A DNA stretch of 64,000 nucleotides from an uncultured Bartonella sp. (GTDB lineage: Bacteria > Pseudomonadota > Alphaproteobacteria > Rhizobiales > Rhizobiaceae). A program made the position numbers and the translations under genes. The stretch is taken from positions 1-64,000 of the forward strand of contig CAMLBF010000009.1 in the NCBI GenBank assembly GCA_946478235.1. Reading direction: 5' to 3'. The notes below the pieces were generated by a model. That model was not told the origin of the DNA. It worked only from the letters and a program-made list of their open reading frames with translations, and searched no databases. Within the stretch, counting starts at the first letter, position 1. The number at the start of each line of letters is the position of its first letter. Below, piece after piece: positions 22,670-31,718 of this stretch.

Positions 22670-23452
22670 ATGCCGTTTGCTCCAAAACCGCTTATCACAA
22701 TTAAGGGTTTGCATAAAAACTATACAGCCCAAAAAGACGGCACTGTATTAGCTCTCAAAGATATCAATCTGGAAATTGCCGAAGGAGAATTTGTAGCACT
22801 TGTCGGCCCATCAGGTTGTGGCAAGACAACATTGTTAAAAATTCTTGCAGGCCTTGTCGATGATTTTACTGGTAGTGTTTTTTTAAATGGCCAACCTGTT
22901 ACAAAACCATCGGTCGATGTTGGTTTTGTTTTTCAGGAACCGACACTGCTTCCTTGGCGAACGATTTTACAAAATATTCTGTTGCCTGTTGAATTGATGC
23001 ATCAGGATAAAAAGCTCTATCAAGAACGCGCACTGAAATTGATGGAAACTGTTGGTCTCAAAGGTTTTGAAAATAAACTTCCGAATGAATTATCCGGCGG
23101 TATGCGTCAACGTGCTGGCATTTGCCGGGCCCTTATCCATGATCCAAAAGTTTTGCTCATGGACGAACCATTTGGCGCGCTTGACGCAATGACACGCGAA
23201 CATCTCAATGATGAATTGCAAAATATCTGGCTAGAGAGCAAAAAAACAATATTATTTGTAACCCATTCTATTCCTGAAGCTGTCTTTTTGGCTGACAAAG
23301 TGGTTGTTATGAGCCCACGACCAGGACATATAGACGAGATTATCAATGTCCGGCTTGAACGCCCACGCAATATGGCCGCTCTTGCTCATGAAAACGCTGG
23401 CAAGATATTGGAGCATATCCGCAACCATTTTAAAAATTTTGGTATCAATTAA
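22670..23452 (+). CDS. ABC transporter ATP-binding protein, SsuB/TauB-like
   Basis: The 260-residue ATPase has Walker A GPSGCGKTT (about residue 44), the Q-loop FQEPTLLPWR, signature LSGGMRQR, Walker B LLMDEPFGALD and the switch histidine VTHS. The sequence type is that of nitrate/sulfonate/taurine importers. It is 48 bp after the binding protein and 67 bp before the permease, an ordinary operon spacing. Confidence 0.92.
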   Translation: MPFAPKPLITIKGLHKNYTAQKDGTVLALKDINLEIAEGEFVALVGPSGCGKTTLLKILAGLVDDFTGSVFLNGQPVTKPSVDVGFVFQEPTLLPWRTILQNILLPVELMHQDKKLYQERALKLMETVGLKGFENKLPNELSGGMRQRAGICRALIHDPKVLLMDEPFGALDAMTREHLNDELQNIWLESKKTILFVTHSIPEAVFLADKVVVMSPRPGHIDEIINVRLERPRNMAALAHENAGKILEHIRNHFKNFGIN

Positions 23453-23519
23453 CGAATTTGCCTTGCATATCGGCAAAATATTGTTTCCAACGTTGCCCAT
23501 ATAATAAGAAAGGTCGGCA

Positions 23520-24287
23520 ATGTATAAAAATGAAAAAACACTTCAAGCACTGCTTGTGGTCATCGTTTTTATTCTGGTCGTGGCCTGTTGGGAATTGGGT
23601 GTTAAATTTTGGCAGGTACCAAGCTATCTGTTACCACCGCCAAGCCAAATTTTTGCTCAATTGGCAAAACTGCTTCAATCGGGACTGTTCTGGGAAAATT
23701 TTCAAGTAACAATGATTGAAGTTCTATTGGGTTATGCTTGCGGCGTTGTTTTGGCTGCTTTACTTGGTGTTTCCATTGCGCAAGCAAAGATATTCCAGCT
23801 TGCCTTGCTGCCCTATATCGTTGCTTTTCAAACCATACCGACTGTGGCTCTGGCTCCCATATTTCTACAATGGTTTGGTTATGGCATTGCCTCGAAAATT
23901 GTTATGGCTGCTCTCATTTCTTTTTTCCCGATGCTCATCAATGTCATAGCAGGTTTACAATCTGCCGGACGCGACGAAATACAGATGCTGAAGGCTTTTG
24001 GCGCAACACCTTTACAAATTTTGTTAAAAGTCAAATTACCGGCATCGCTTCCTTTTGTATTTGCAGGATTGGGATTGGGAATCATTTTTGCCCTTATCGG
24101 CACCATCGTGGCCGAGTTTGTTGGCGCGCAAAAGGGATTGGGTAAAATGCTCATGCAGTTTAATGAACAGTTCAATATTGCCGGTATGTTTGCTGTTCTG
24201 GTTGTTTTAGCCATTATTGGCGTCATCATGCATATGATTGTCGCCTATGCTAAACATAAAATTGTGTTTTGGGCACCGCGCCAATAA
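23520..24287 (+). CDS. ABC transporter permease, SsuC/TauC-like
   Basis: The 255-residue inner-membrane protein has about six transmembrane segments and the EAA-type loop SAGRDEIQMLKAFGATPLQILLKVKLPASLPFVFAGL (in parts) that contacts the ATPase. AAAGG lies before the ATG. It completes the three-gene importer. This block sits between hrcA and grpE, which suggests insertion into an ancestral hrcA-grpE pair. Confidence 0.91.
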   Translation: MYKNEKTLQALLVVIVFILVVACWELGVKFWQVPSYLLPPPSQIFAQLAKLLQSGLFWENFQVTMIEVLLGYACGVVLAALLGVSIAQAKIFQLALLPYIVAFQTIPTVALAPIFLQWFGYGIASKIVMAALISFFPMLINVIAGLQSAGRDEIQMLKAFGATPLQILLKVKLPASLPFVFAGLGLGIIFALIGTIVAEFVGAQKGLGKMLMQFNEQFNIAGMFAVLVVLAIIGVIMHMIVAYAKHKIVFWAPRQ

Positions 24288-24532
24288 GCTGAAACAATTT
24301 GCTGGCACTGTTATTCTGAAACAAATGCTTTTTAGAAGGAATATTTTTGCCGCATTATCGCAATAAACCACTCAAATAATCAAAAATTTAGCATTTTTTA
24401 TTTGTAAAACACTGTCTATTGCACAATTTAAGCAAAGAGAACTTTCTTTTGGAAACAAGTTGCGTTAAAAACTCTTAGAAACGCTCTAAAGAGATGCGAA
24501 TCTAGAGAATCTGTTTAAATAGGCTTAAAGTT

Positions 24533-25486
24533 ATGCGAATAAGGCTTGGAACGCGCAAAAGCGCACTCGCACGTGTGCAAGCACAAAATGTGGCCGAGCT
24601 TTTGCGGGGTATCGACCCATCTTTGACGGTTGATATTGTTTTATTTGGCTGCATTGGCGATAAAGATAAGCGCACCAGTTTTCAGGATATAGGCAATGTT
24701 GGGGTTTTCACCAAAAGCGGTGAAGAAGCATTGTTAAATCGTGAAGTTGATATTGTTGTCCATTCGCTAAAAGATCTTCCAACGGAACAACCTGAAGGGT
24801 TGGTTCTGGCTTGTGTTCCTGAAAGAGAAGACCCAAGGGATGTGCTTTGTGGTTTGAAACTTGAGAATATAAGAAGCGATCGCCATAAAATTGGTACTGG
24901 CTCTATCCGGCGTGCAGCGCAAATGCGCTCAATCTTTCCGGATATTTCCATCGTTCCTGTGCGGGGTAATGTTCCGCCGCGCTTGCGTAAAGCAATCGAT
25001 AAAAATGGTATTGATGCCACGATTCTGGCAGCAGCAGGTTTGAAACGACTCAATTTGCTAGAACCGGATATGGAATTTCTCAATCCGCAGATCTTCCCTT
25101 ATGCTGTCGCACAAGGTGCGCTTGGTGTTGAATGTCGTAGCAGCGATCAGGATATTGTTCGTCTTTTGAAAACGATAGAATGCAAAAAGTCCCGTGCGGA
25201 AACCGATGCAGAACGTTCTTTGATGAAATATCTTGGTGCAGGGTGTAATTTGCCAGTTGGCGTATGCTGCTCTTGGAAAAACACCATGTTGCATCTTAAA
25301 GCCACTGTTACCAGTGTTGATGGGCTGGAGCAAATAATAGACCATGCAACGACCTGCACTTATGGTGCAGAAGAAATGGGCAAGCGCCTTGCTGAACGGC
25401 TGCTTGACAAAGGTGCTGGCGAATTATTACGCGCATGTGCAGTCAATGGCGATAAAACCAAAGTAGCAAGCTTGTTGAAAATTTAA
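24533..25486 (+). CDS. hemC: Hydroxymethylbilane synthase, divergent type
   Basis: The 317-residue protein belongs to the porphobilinogen deaminase family, which joins four porphobilinogens into hydroxymethylbilane for heme. It has GTRKSALARVQA, the catalytic aspartate in VHSLKDLPTE, GTGSIRRAAQM, and the cofactor cysteine in LGAGCNLPVG. It differs from typical alphaproteobacterial HemC: LKDLPTE replaces the usual TKDMPT, and RGNVPPRLRK has proline where RGNVDTRLRK is normal. The gene stands alone, 245 bp after an ABC permease and 126 bp before grpE. It may be a transferred version or a paralogue; whether a second hemC exists cannot be seen here. Confidence 0.85.
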   Translation: MRIRLGTRKSALARVQAQNVAELLRGIDPSLTVDIVLFGCIGDKDKRTSFQDIGNVGVFTKSGEEALLNREVDIVVHSLKDLPTEQPEGLVLACVPEREDPRDVLCGLKLENIRSDRHKIGTGSIRRAAQMRSIFPDISIVPVRGNVPPRLRKAIDKNGIDATILAAAGLKRLNLLEPDMEFLNPQIFPYAVAQGALGVECRSSDQDIVRLLKTIECKKSRAETDAERSLMKYLGAGCNLPVGVCCSWKNTMLHLKATVTSVDGLEQIIDHATTCTYGAEEMGKRLAERLLDKGAGELLRACAVNGDKTKVASLLKI

Positions 25487-25636
25487 TTGCTTTTTAACAG
25501 CGGCATTTTTAATAAAAATTAGGCATGTCTATTTGCTTTATAAGCTGATAGGCATGTTTTATTGTTTGCCTCTTGATTTTTGCAATTAAAATTTCGATAT
25601 CGGGCTTAAGTAATGTCATCAAGAAATGGAAATCCT

Positions 25637-26323
25637 ATGTCTGAGGAAAAAAACAAATCTGGCGATAGTGAATTGGAAAATCGCGATCTTAAAAATCCGG
25701 CCGACCGTGAAGCTTTAAAACGTGCTGCCGATGATTTTCTAAAACAACGTAAGCAAGAAGCAGCAGCCGAATTGGATGATGACAAGATTGCTGACGAAGG
25801 TGCTGACCAGGTCGCGGCTTTAGAAGCTGAAAATGAAGAATTAAAAGACCAGATATTGCGTCTTGCTGCCGAGATGGAAAATTTACGTCGCCGGACAGCC
25901 CGTGATGTTGCCGATGCAAAATCCTATTCTGTGGCCAATTTTGCACGCGATATGTTGCAAGTATCCGATAACCTCAATCGTGCTTTACAGGCAATACCAG
26001 ATGGAGCACGTGAGCAAGATGTCGGCCTACAAGCTTTGGCAGAAGGCGTTGAAATGACAGAACGGGCTATGATGTCTGCGCTGGAACGCCATGGAGTTAA
26101 AAAAATAGAGCCTGAAGGGCAAAAATTTGACCCTAATTTTCACCAAGCTATGTTTGAAATTCCTAATCCTGATGTGCCAGCAAACACGGTGCAACAAGTT
26201 GTGCAGGCTGGCTATGTGATTGGTGACCGTGTGTTGCGCCCAGCTATGGTCGGTGTTGCCAAGGGTGGCCCAAAGGAAGCGGTATCCAAAACCGATTCAG
26301 ATAGCTCTGCCGAAAGCAACTAA
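25637..26323 (+). CDS. grpE: Nucleotide exchange factor GrpE
   Basis: The 228-residue protein has a charged N-terminus, a long coiled coil (about residues 50-105: [29 protein letters not shown]) and the beta-rich GrpE C-terminal domain ([46 protein letters not shown]). GrpE releases ADP from DnaK. I prefer ATG 25637 ([10 protein letters not shown]) over an ATG at 25613. A clear terminator follows at 26369. dnaK is not in the window. Confidence 0.95.
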   Translation: MSEEKNKSGDSELENRDLKNPADREALKRAADDFLKQRKQEAAAELDDDKIADEGADQVAALEAENEELKDQILRLAAEMENLRRRTARDVADAKSYSVANFARDMLQVSDNLNRALQAIPDGAREQDVGLQALAEGVEMTERAMMSALERHGVKKIEPEGQKFDPNFHQAMFEIPNPDVPANTVQQVVQAGYVIGDRVLRPAMVGVAKGGPKEAVSKTDSDSSAESN

Positions 26324-26368
26324 GCTGATTTTTAAGCTGATTTATCTATCATATAATGATTGTGTTTA

Positions 26369-26391
26369 GGCGGAATTTCAGTTCCGCCTTT
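26369..26391 (+). terminator. Intrinsic terminator of grpE
   Basis: GGCGGAA (26369-26375) pairs with TTCCGCC (26382-26388) over a 6-base loop, followed by TTT. It lies 46 bp after the grpE stop. Confidence 0.8.
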
Positions 26392-26516
26392 ATCATTTAT
26401 GGCAAGGTCTTTTTACCGTGAGCCAAATTATCGCAATGAAATAACAATGACGGATGTTTTAGTGAGCTATCTGGTTTAATTGCAACAAGGCTTAAGCTGT
26501 TAGCGCAAAACTAATA

Positions 26517-26555
26517 GGTTGGCGCAACTTTAATATGGTTGGCACCACTTTAATC
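26517..26555. repeat. 20-bp direct repeat, two copies
   Basis: GGTTGGCGCAACTTTAAT at 26517 recurs as GGTTGGCACCACTTTAAT at 26537, a period of 20 bases. It lies in the gene-free 620-bp stretch between grpE and the carboxypeptidase gene. Function unknown. Confidence 0.7.
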
Positions 26556-26772
26556 TCTTCTTGAAGAGACCTTGCGCAATTTTCAAGTTTTACCAGATCA
26601 ATTATCAGACAGTAGTTTCAAACAATTGCCTATATGGGTGTGTCACCAACAGTGGCTTGCAAACTACGCCAGCAAAAGCTTCAAGTAACGCTGTTAGAAA
26701 TGCACCCTATATTTGCGCTATAGAGGCTGAAAATGACTATCATATCTCTAATTTTCAGCCATATATTTCATG

Positions 26773-26943
26773 CCCTGCAAATAGCGATAATTTTCAAGTC
26801 ATGCGAATGATGATAAATTCCATACCATGCGAATGGCAATAATCCTCACGCCATGCAAATGGCGACAACCCCCATGCCATGCAAATGGCGACAACCCCCA
26901 TGCCATGCGAATGGCGATAACCCCTATGCCATGCGAATGGCAG
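26773..26943. repeat. 26-bp tandem repeat, about 6.5 copies
   Basis: Units start at 26773, 26799, 26825, 26851, 26877, 26903 and 26929 (partial). The core is CCATGCAAATGGCGACAACC; units 4-6 are nearly identical and outer ones diverge. Each core holds an inverted repeat, GCCAT-N4-ATGGC, so the array could form a row of small hairpins. It ends exactly at the stop codon of the leftward carboxypeptidase gene, so it would be in that gene's 3' untranslated RNA. There are no unique spacers, so it is not CRISPR. Confidence 0.93.
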
Positions 26944-28428
26944 TTAGCGCGCAACAACAAAGCAGGAAAATGCCTGAACCGTTAACTTATCGCACACAGC
27001 CGATGCTGCATCTTGACTGGAAAATGATCCAAAACGCACGTTATATACTTTCTTTCCATCCATCGTTGTCGCTTCAACACGGCCTAGAGAAGCTATTCTT
27101 GCATCTTTTAAGCTGCTCTTGATGGTATTCAAAAAGCCATTTGCTGTCTTGGCGTCAGGCAAGGACGCAACTTCTACAATATAGTTCTGCCTTACCTGCT
27201 TTTCTAACAACTCTGTGACAGTCTGCGCGTTATTGTCAGCATAGGCCATTGTTGTAGGAGCCTGTCCGAATGATGTTGGCGCTTGTTCCACCATTTCAGG
27301 TGCCTGCCGTTTTGCAGACTGGTCAACCGGAATTTCTACCGTTGTACGAGACTTTATAACTGTTTTTGATGGGAGAGCGGCTGGACGTTTGCTGGGTGTT
27401 ACTGATGCTGTTGTTAAGTCCTCTTGCGAAACGGTTGCCGGTGTCTGATTGGCCGGTACTTGATTTGCTGGGGCTTGAGTTGCTGATACTTGAGTTGACT
27501 GTGTTTGGATTGGCTGGGCAACTTGCTTTGGTGAACGAACGCCTTTCCACGCAGATTGCGCAACGTTCCAGCCTGCAAACAGGCGTTTTTTGCCGGAACT
27601 GGATGCACTGCCGATATAGGCATTAGCGAGTGCCACAACCACATCATCGCGTTGTCTACCTGAAGAACCGCCAAGCACAACAATAACCAGTTTCTTGCCA
27701 TTTTTTGCGACGCTGGTTGTAATGGTATATCCAGCCGCATTTGTAAAACCGGTTTTCAAACCATCAGCACCATCTATTCTATCCAAAACGCGGTTATGCC
27801 CATTATAAACCTGACCACGATAACTGAATTGGCGTTGACTGAACAAATTATAATATTGCGGGAAATGCTCACGCATAGCAATGGACATCAAAGCAATATC
27901 GCGCGCACTGGAAACATGCCCTTGCGCAGGCAAACCATTAGCATTCTTGAATGTTGTGTTACGCATACCAAGACTGCGCGCTTTCATTGTCATGATACGT
28001 GCAAAATTGTCTTCTGTACCGCCAAGATATTCAGCGACAACAACTGATGCATCATTGGCCGACAGAACAATCATTGCATTGACGGCATCGCGTACAGAAA
28101 TTGTAGAACCGGCTGGCATACCCAATCTCATACGTGGCCGACTTGCCGCCCGTTTTGAAACCGGCATTTGCGTGTTCCAGCTAATGCGCCCACTTTGTAG
28201 CGCATCAAAAACCAAATAAAGGCTCATAACTTTTGTAATGGAAGCCGGTGCACGTATTTCATCGGCGCGGTTAGCAAACAGCACTTTACCATTATTCGCA
28301 TCAACAACAATTGCAGGAATCGATACCGAATTAGATTTGGCTTGTACCGGCGTTAAGGCAAAAAGCATAATGCTTGAAATGGCGCAACAGATGGAAACCA
28401 AAAACCGCGTAACAGTAGATAAATGCAT
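26944..28428 (-). CDS. D-alanyl-D-alanine carboxypeptidase with C-terminal SPOR domain
   Basis: The 494-residue protein has a signal peptide ending in VQA, and an S11 peptidase domain with SITK (nucleophile SxxK), SAND (SxN) and LKTGFTNAAG (KTG). A Pro/Gln/Thr-rich linker (about residues 290-410) leads to a SPOR domain (last ~75 residues, IVEVASLPDAKTANGF ... VRFGSF). It is a periplasmic DacF/PBP5-like enzyme that trims peptidoglycan stem peptides; SPOR domains bind denuded septal glycan, so a division-site role is likely. ATG 28428 (MHLSTVTRFLVSICC) gives the signal peptide; the frame is open to 28491. Confidence 0.92.
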   Translation of the reverse strand: MHLSTVTRFLVSICCAISSIMLFALTPVQAKSNSVSIPAIVVDANNGKVLFANRADEIRAPASITKVMSLYLVFDALQSGRISWNTQMPVSKRAASRPRMRLGMPAGSTISVRDAVNAMIVLSANDASVVVAEYLGGTEDNFARIMTMKARSLGMRNTTFKNANGLPAQGHVSSARDIALMSIAMREHFPQYYNLFSQRQFSYRGQVYNGHNRVLDRIDGADGLKTGFTNAAGYTITTSVAKNGKKLVIVVLGGSSGRQRDDVVVALANAYIGSASSSGKKRLFAGWNVAQSAWKGVRSPKQVAQPIQTQSTQVSATQAPANQVPANQTPATVSQEDLTTASVTPSKRPAALPSKTVIKSRTTVEIPVDQSAKRQAPEMVEQAPTSFGQAPTTMAYADNNAQTVTELLEKQVRQNYIVEVASLPDAKTANGFLNTIKSSLKDARIASLGRVEATTMDGKKVYNVRFGSFSSQDAASAVCDKLTVQAFSCFVVAR

Positions 28429-28578
28429 AAGCTGACCCTGTTCGTAACCCAAAGAAAGAAAATCAAATCCATGCAGAATATGATTTAACAATGCTGCATA
28501 TCAGCGCCGAGGTTAAGCCCCTCTAATAAAACAACGTTAATCGCTGGTAAACATTCACCGCCGGTTATTTATCACGCG

Positions 28579-28668
28579 AACCTTTATATAAAGGTTAAAA
28601 TCATAATTCGGTCATAAATACGTAAAAGACGTAAAATTATTGACAAAATGCGTAAAAAATTGTAAGAG
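28579..28668 (+). promoter_or_regulatory. Palindrome, CGTAAAA repeats and a promoter-like -35/-10
   Basis: The perfect 18-bp palindrome AACCTTTATATAAAGGTT is at 28579-28596. CGTAAAA occurs at 28621, 28630 and 28651. TTGACA (28640-28645) is followed 17 bases later by TGTAAGAG (-10 at 28663-28668, with an extended TG). Transcription would start near 28675, into the structured region. The palindrome could instead serve the divergent carboxypeptidase gene. Confidence 0.5.
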
Positions 28669-28674
28669 ACCGCT

Positions 28675-28945
28675 ATGCAGTGACAGGGTGCAACTCCCTG
28701 CTGATTGAAAACTGCAAGCGCGGGTATCGAAAGTCCTACGGTGCTATCAGAAACAGAGGACGGGTTAGCCGAAAGGCGCTCTGGCTTTGTCCCCCTTTTT
28801 ATCAGATTAATATAAGATTACATCTGACAGGGACTTTAGCAGATTTTACTCTGCTAGCCATTGATGCCCCTGCCTTATGGAGAATTGATTTTCTCTATGG
28901 GGTAGGGGGTATCTTTGGCTTTTTTCCCCTAAAAGCCAGTTTTTA
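28675..28945 (+). ncRNA. Unidentified structured RNA transcription unit
   Basis: About 270 bases between two leftward genes fold into successive hairpins. These are CAGGG/CCCTG at 28683-28700; CTGAT...ATCAG (28700-28749) enclosing an inner stem; CAGAG/CTCTG with GCC-GAAA-GGC (28754-28783) then CCCCCTTTTT; AGCAGA/TCTGCT (28838-28855); a long CCCCTGCC/GGTAGGGG stem (28866-28908); and a final TGGCTTTT/AAAAGCCA terminator with five T (28916-28945). A promoter-like site lies just upstream. I could not match it to FMN, TPP, cobalamin, SAM, glycine, 6S, tmRNA, SRP or RNase P consensus patterns. The unit might be an sRNA, or a riboswitch-like leader whose gene was lost. The rest of the 28429-29287 gap is AT-rich. 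Confidence 0.5.
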
Positions 28946-29287
28946 CCTTTCATAATTATCTTTAAAAAAAATAAAAAAATAACCCATTCACAAAACTGGA
29001 ACAGCGTTGATCACAAGTGATATGGCAATGCCACTACCGTTGCAGAACTTGACTCCTAGAAGAATAGATTCTGTTTCAAAAGATAAGAAATTGGATATGT
29101 TTCATAAGAAATAAAAAATACAATGAATCTCTTCAATAGCGATAAAGCCGATAGAGAAATAAAAGAAATGGAATGCCTCATATAAATCAATGAACACTTT
29201 GAAATATATGTCTTTTCAAAACCCTTATATGCAATTTCAAAAGATTTAGGGATACATACAATACTGTTAGAAATGAGATAAAAGCGA

Positions 29288-29594
29288 TGGTGTCCGCGGC
29301 GGGATTCGAACCCACGACCCCAGGATTCATACCACTTCGGTTTTCACCGCCTGTCATACATATATATGACCGTTTGTGGTCTGGACTGTCCCTTCACCTT
29401 AGGAAAAACCTTTAGGTGCTGCCCGTCCAGTCTCTACACCTTCCCTTTATAATCAAGGGCTTGGCTCGGGATTGGCATATGGTTTAGAACCATTAAGCGT
29501 TCCCCGACTTTGAGCAGATCCGCTTTAAGGGTTTCCCCTAAAAGCGCCCAATTATTTAGGAATCCTGTGCTCTATCCTGCTGAGCTACGCAGAC
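29288..29594 (-). tRNA. tRNA-Arg(CCT), interrupted by a group I intron
   Basis: On the minus strand the 5' exon (29594-29558, 37 nt) has the acceptor strand GTCTGCG, D arm GCTCAGCAGGATAGAGC, and anticodon arm CAGGATT with anticodon CCT. The 3' exon (29327-29291, plus encoded CCA to 29288) has AATCCTG, the T arm GTGGGTTCGAATCCCGC and the acceptor strand CGCGGAC with discriminator A. The joined exons make a normal 77-nt tRNA. It reads arginine AGG codons. It lies 40 bp downstream of aroB, same strand. Confidence 0.95.
29328..29557 (-). other. Group I self-splicing intron, 230 nt
   Basis: The intron follows the third anticodon base (U) and ends in G, the group I rule. Exon CCU can pair with GGG a few bases inside the intron to form P1 with a U-G splice-site pair. 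Its core, GAAGGTGTAGAGACTGGACG and a later GGTGAAGGGACAGTCC, closely resembles the Azoarcus tRNA-Ile intron core (P3/P7/P8). The same tRNA position carries a group I intron in Agrobacterium. No homing endonuclease is encoded, so it depends on vertical descent or reverse splicing. It belongs to the small tRNA-borne IC3-like class. Confidence 0.93.
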
Positions 29595-29634
29595 CCAATC
29601 GCAAGCAGATCATTAAACAATATATGTGTTTCGA

Positions 29635-30753
29635 TCAATCACTTTCACCAAGTTTTTGTTTAAGAAATGCCAATACTTTTTCTGGTGGCACATTCTTGGC
29701 GATAAACGACTGGCCTAAGCCATGGGTTAAAATGAAGGTAAGATTGCCATGCGAAACTTTTTTATCTTGCGCAATAAGCGTCATTAATGTGTTCGCATCA
29801 GGCACACCGCCGGGAACATCTTGCAAACACGTTGGCAATCCTACATCGCTCAGATGCGCTTCTACTCGCGTTGCAACATCGGCAGAGCATAACCCCATAT
29901 AGGCTGAAAACTCATGGGCAAGTACCATACCAATTGAAACCCCTTCCCCGTGAACAAGGCGGCTTGAATCATATTCTGTCGCGGTTTCCAATGCATGCCC
30001 AAAAGTATGCCCCAGATTCAACAAAGCACGGTCGCCTGCTTCTCTTTCGTCACGGGCAACAACGGCCGCCTTAGAACGGCAGGAACGGGCAATGGCTTCA
30101 ATACGCGCATCACCACCGGCAAAAATTTCCTGCCAGTTTTTTTCCAGCCATGCAAAAAAGTCCGGTTGATCTATAAGGCCATATTTAGCAACTTCTGCGT
30201 AGCCGGCGCGAAATTCGCGTTCTGACAATGTATCCAGCACCTTGCTATCAGCAATCACCAATTTGGGTTGGTAAAATACACCAATCAGATTCTTACCATG
30301 CTGTGTATCAATACCGGTCTTGCCACCAACAGACGAATCAACTTGCGCCAACAGAGATGTTGGAATTTGGATAAAATTCATACCACGGCGGACAATACCG
30401 GCTGCAAAGCCTGCCAGATCACCAACCACACCACCGCCAAAAGCAATAACAAAATCACCTCTTTCCAACCGTGCATCAAGAATGGCATCTGTCACGGTTT
30501 GCAAAGTTGCAAAGCACTTTGATTTTTCACCTGGCTTAACAATGATCGTAACAAAATCTATTCCTGATTCGCGCAAGCTATTGCTTAAGGACAAAAGATG
30601 AAATGAAGCGACATTTTCATCAGTCACAACAGCCACTCTTGCACCTGGAAAACGGCGCGCAATCTCTTTGCCTGTCGAAGAGAGTATGCCCGAACCAATC
30701 ATGATGTCGTAACTGCGTTCCCCAAGTGTTACACCTACGATTTCATCTTTCAT
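29635..30753 (-). CDS. aroB: 3-dehydroquinate synthase
   Basis: The 372-residue protein is a full-length AroB, converting DAHP to 3-dehydroquinate with NAD and a divalent metal. It has the glycine-rich [39 protein letters not shown], and the metal ligand histidines in [11 protein letters not shown] and [10 protein letters not shown]. It is 12 bp downstream of aroK, so the pair is an operon as in many proteobacteria. The tRNA-Arg gene follows. Confidence 0.97.
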   Translation of the reverse strand: MKDEIVGVTLGERSYDIMIGSGILSSTGKEIARRFPGARVAVVTDENVASFHLLSLSNSLRESGIDFVTIIVKPGEKSKCFATLQTVTDAILDARLERGDFVIAFGGGVVGDLAGFAAGIVRRGMNFIQIPTSLLAQVDSSVGGKTGIDTQHGKNLIGVFYQPKLVIADSKVLDTLSEREFRAGYAEVAKYGLIDQPDFFAWLEKNWQEIFAGGDARIEAIARSCRSKAAVVARDEREAGDRALLNLGHTFGHALETATEYDSSRLVHGEGVSIGMVLAHEFSAYMGLCSADVATRVEAHLSDVGLPTCLQDVPGGVPDANTLMTLIAQDKKVSHGNLTFILTHGLGQSFIAKNVPPEKVLAFLKQKLGESD

Positions 30754-30765
30754 GGCGTGGCCTCC

Positions 30766-31365
30766 TTATTTGTGCTTTTCTTGTTTTGATAAATGCCGTT
30801 CTACGGTGCGTATAACATCACGCGCAACCACATCTCTTCGTGCCTTACGGCTATTAACCGTCAAATCCGCTTTGGCATAAACAGGATAACGCTCGGCCAT
30901 CAGTTTTTCCATAACAGCGCGTGGATTATCATTTTGCAATAAAGGACGATTTTGACGGCGGGAAACGCGCTCCATCAATACATCTAATTCGGCATTCAAC
31001 CAGACGGAAATACCATTTTCAGCAATTGCAAGGCGGGTTTCATCATTCATATATGCCCCACCGCCAGTCGCCAATACCATTGGGCCCTGTTTGATAAGAC
31101 GTAAAATAACGCGCCGTTCCAAATCCCGAAAAGCAGGCTCGCCATAAGCTTTAAAAAGCTCTGGTACCGACATTTGCGCCGCCTGCTCTATTTCGTAATC
31201 CGCATCATGGAATGGCAAATCCAACATGGTTGCCACACGTTTGCCAATGGTCGATTTACCAGCACCCATCAAACCAACAAATACAAGTGACCTACCGCCA
31301 AGATTCGACATCAAGCGGGCTGCGGTTCGTGCCATAGGGGCGTTTCTGGAAAAACTGCTTTTCAT
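30766..31365 (-). CDS. aroK: Shikimate kinase
   Basis: The 199-residue protein has P-loop [15 protein letters not shown], the shikimate-binding DADYEIEQ, the RDLERRV segment, GGGAYM and the lid RRQNRPLLQ. It phosphorylates shikimate at the 3-hydroxyl. An N-terminal extension of about 25 residues precedes the core; internal ATGs ([14 protein letters not shown]) are alternative starts. It is upstream of and coupled with aroB. Confidence 0.95.
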   Translation of the reverse strand: MKSSFSRNAPMARTAARLMSNLGGRSLVFVGLMGAGKSTIGKRVATMLDLPFHDADYEIEQAAQMSVPELFKAYGEPAFRDLERRVILRLIKQGPMVLATGGGAYMNDETRLAIAENGISVWLNAELDVLMERVSRRQNRPLLQNDNPRAVMEKLMAERYPVYAKADLTVNSRKARRDVVARDVIRTVERHLSKQEKHK

Positions 31366-31469
31366 AGTTTCGTTTCGACATTTATCAGCAATGAAGTCAA
31401 TCCCTGTTAATCTTTATAAGGCATGATACTGTTGAAAGTCTCGTATAATCAGAAACAAATTGCTTTATT

Positions 31470-31718
31470 ATGCCCACTTTAACCCGTTTGTTGATGGCCC
31501 TCATCCTATTGATCGCGCTTGTTTACGGCGCGATGATTAGCCTTGTTTGGTTTGTTAAACCTGTGACCACTGAAATGACCATAGACATCGCCCCAAGTGA
31601 ATTGCATTTACGTGATTGGCCTTATAATCCACCCCAACAGCAACAACAAGAAATGTTGCAGCCTCAAACCCCTAATAATTCCTCACAAACACAGAAAACA
31701 GAGCCAACAGCGCAATGA
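31470..31718 (+). CDS. Small single-span membrane protein, unknown function
   Basis: The 82-residue protein starts MPTLTRLLMALILLIALVYG, one membrane helix. A short periplasmic part (PVTTEMTIDIAPSELHLRDW) and a Gln/Pro/Thr-rich tail follow. Its stop overlaps the xerD start by 4 bases (ATGA), so the two are translated together. Similar small proteins ahead of xerD are known to me from Rhizobiales genomes, but no function is established. Confidence 0.8.
   Translation: MPTLTRLLMALILLIALVYGAMISLVWFVKPVTTEMTIDIAPSELHLRDWPYNPPQQQQQEMLQPQTPNNSSQTQKTEPTAQ

Noticed and set aside
26773..26943. Regular 26-bp repeats as a CRISPR array
   Set aside because: The repeats are directly joined with no unique spacers and no cas genes are near.
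28675..28800. FMN, TPP, cobalamin or SAM riboswitch, or tmRNA/RNase P
   Set aside because: The consensus bases of those families are missing by eye, no tag-peptide sequence is present, and the downstream genes are on the other strand.
28680..28955. 91-residue plus-strand frame over the structured RNA
   Set aside because: GTG start without a ribosome-binding site; the frame follows hairpins and a terminator rather than protein-like sequence.
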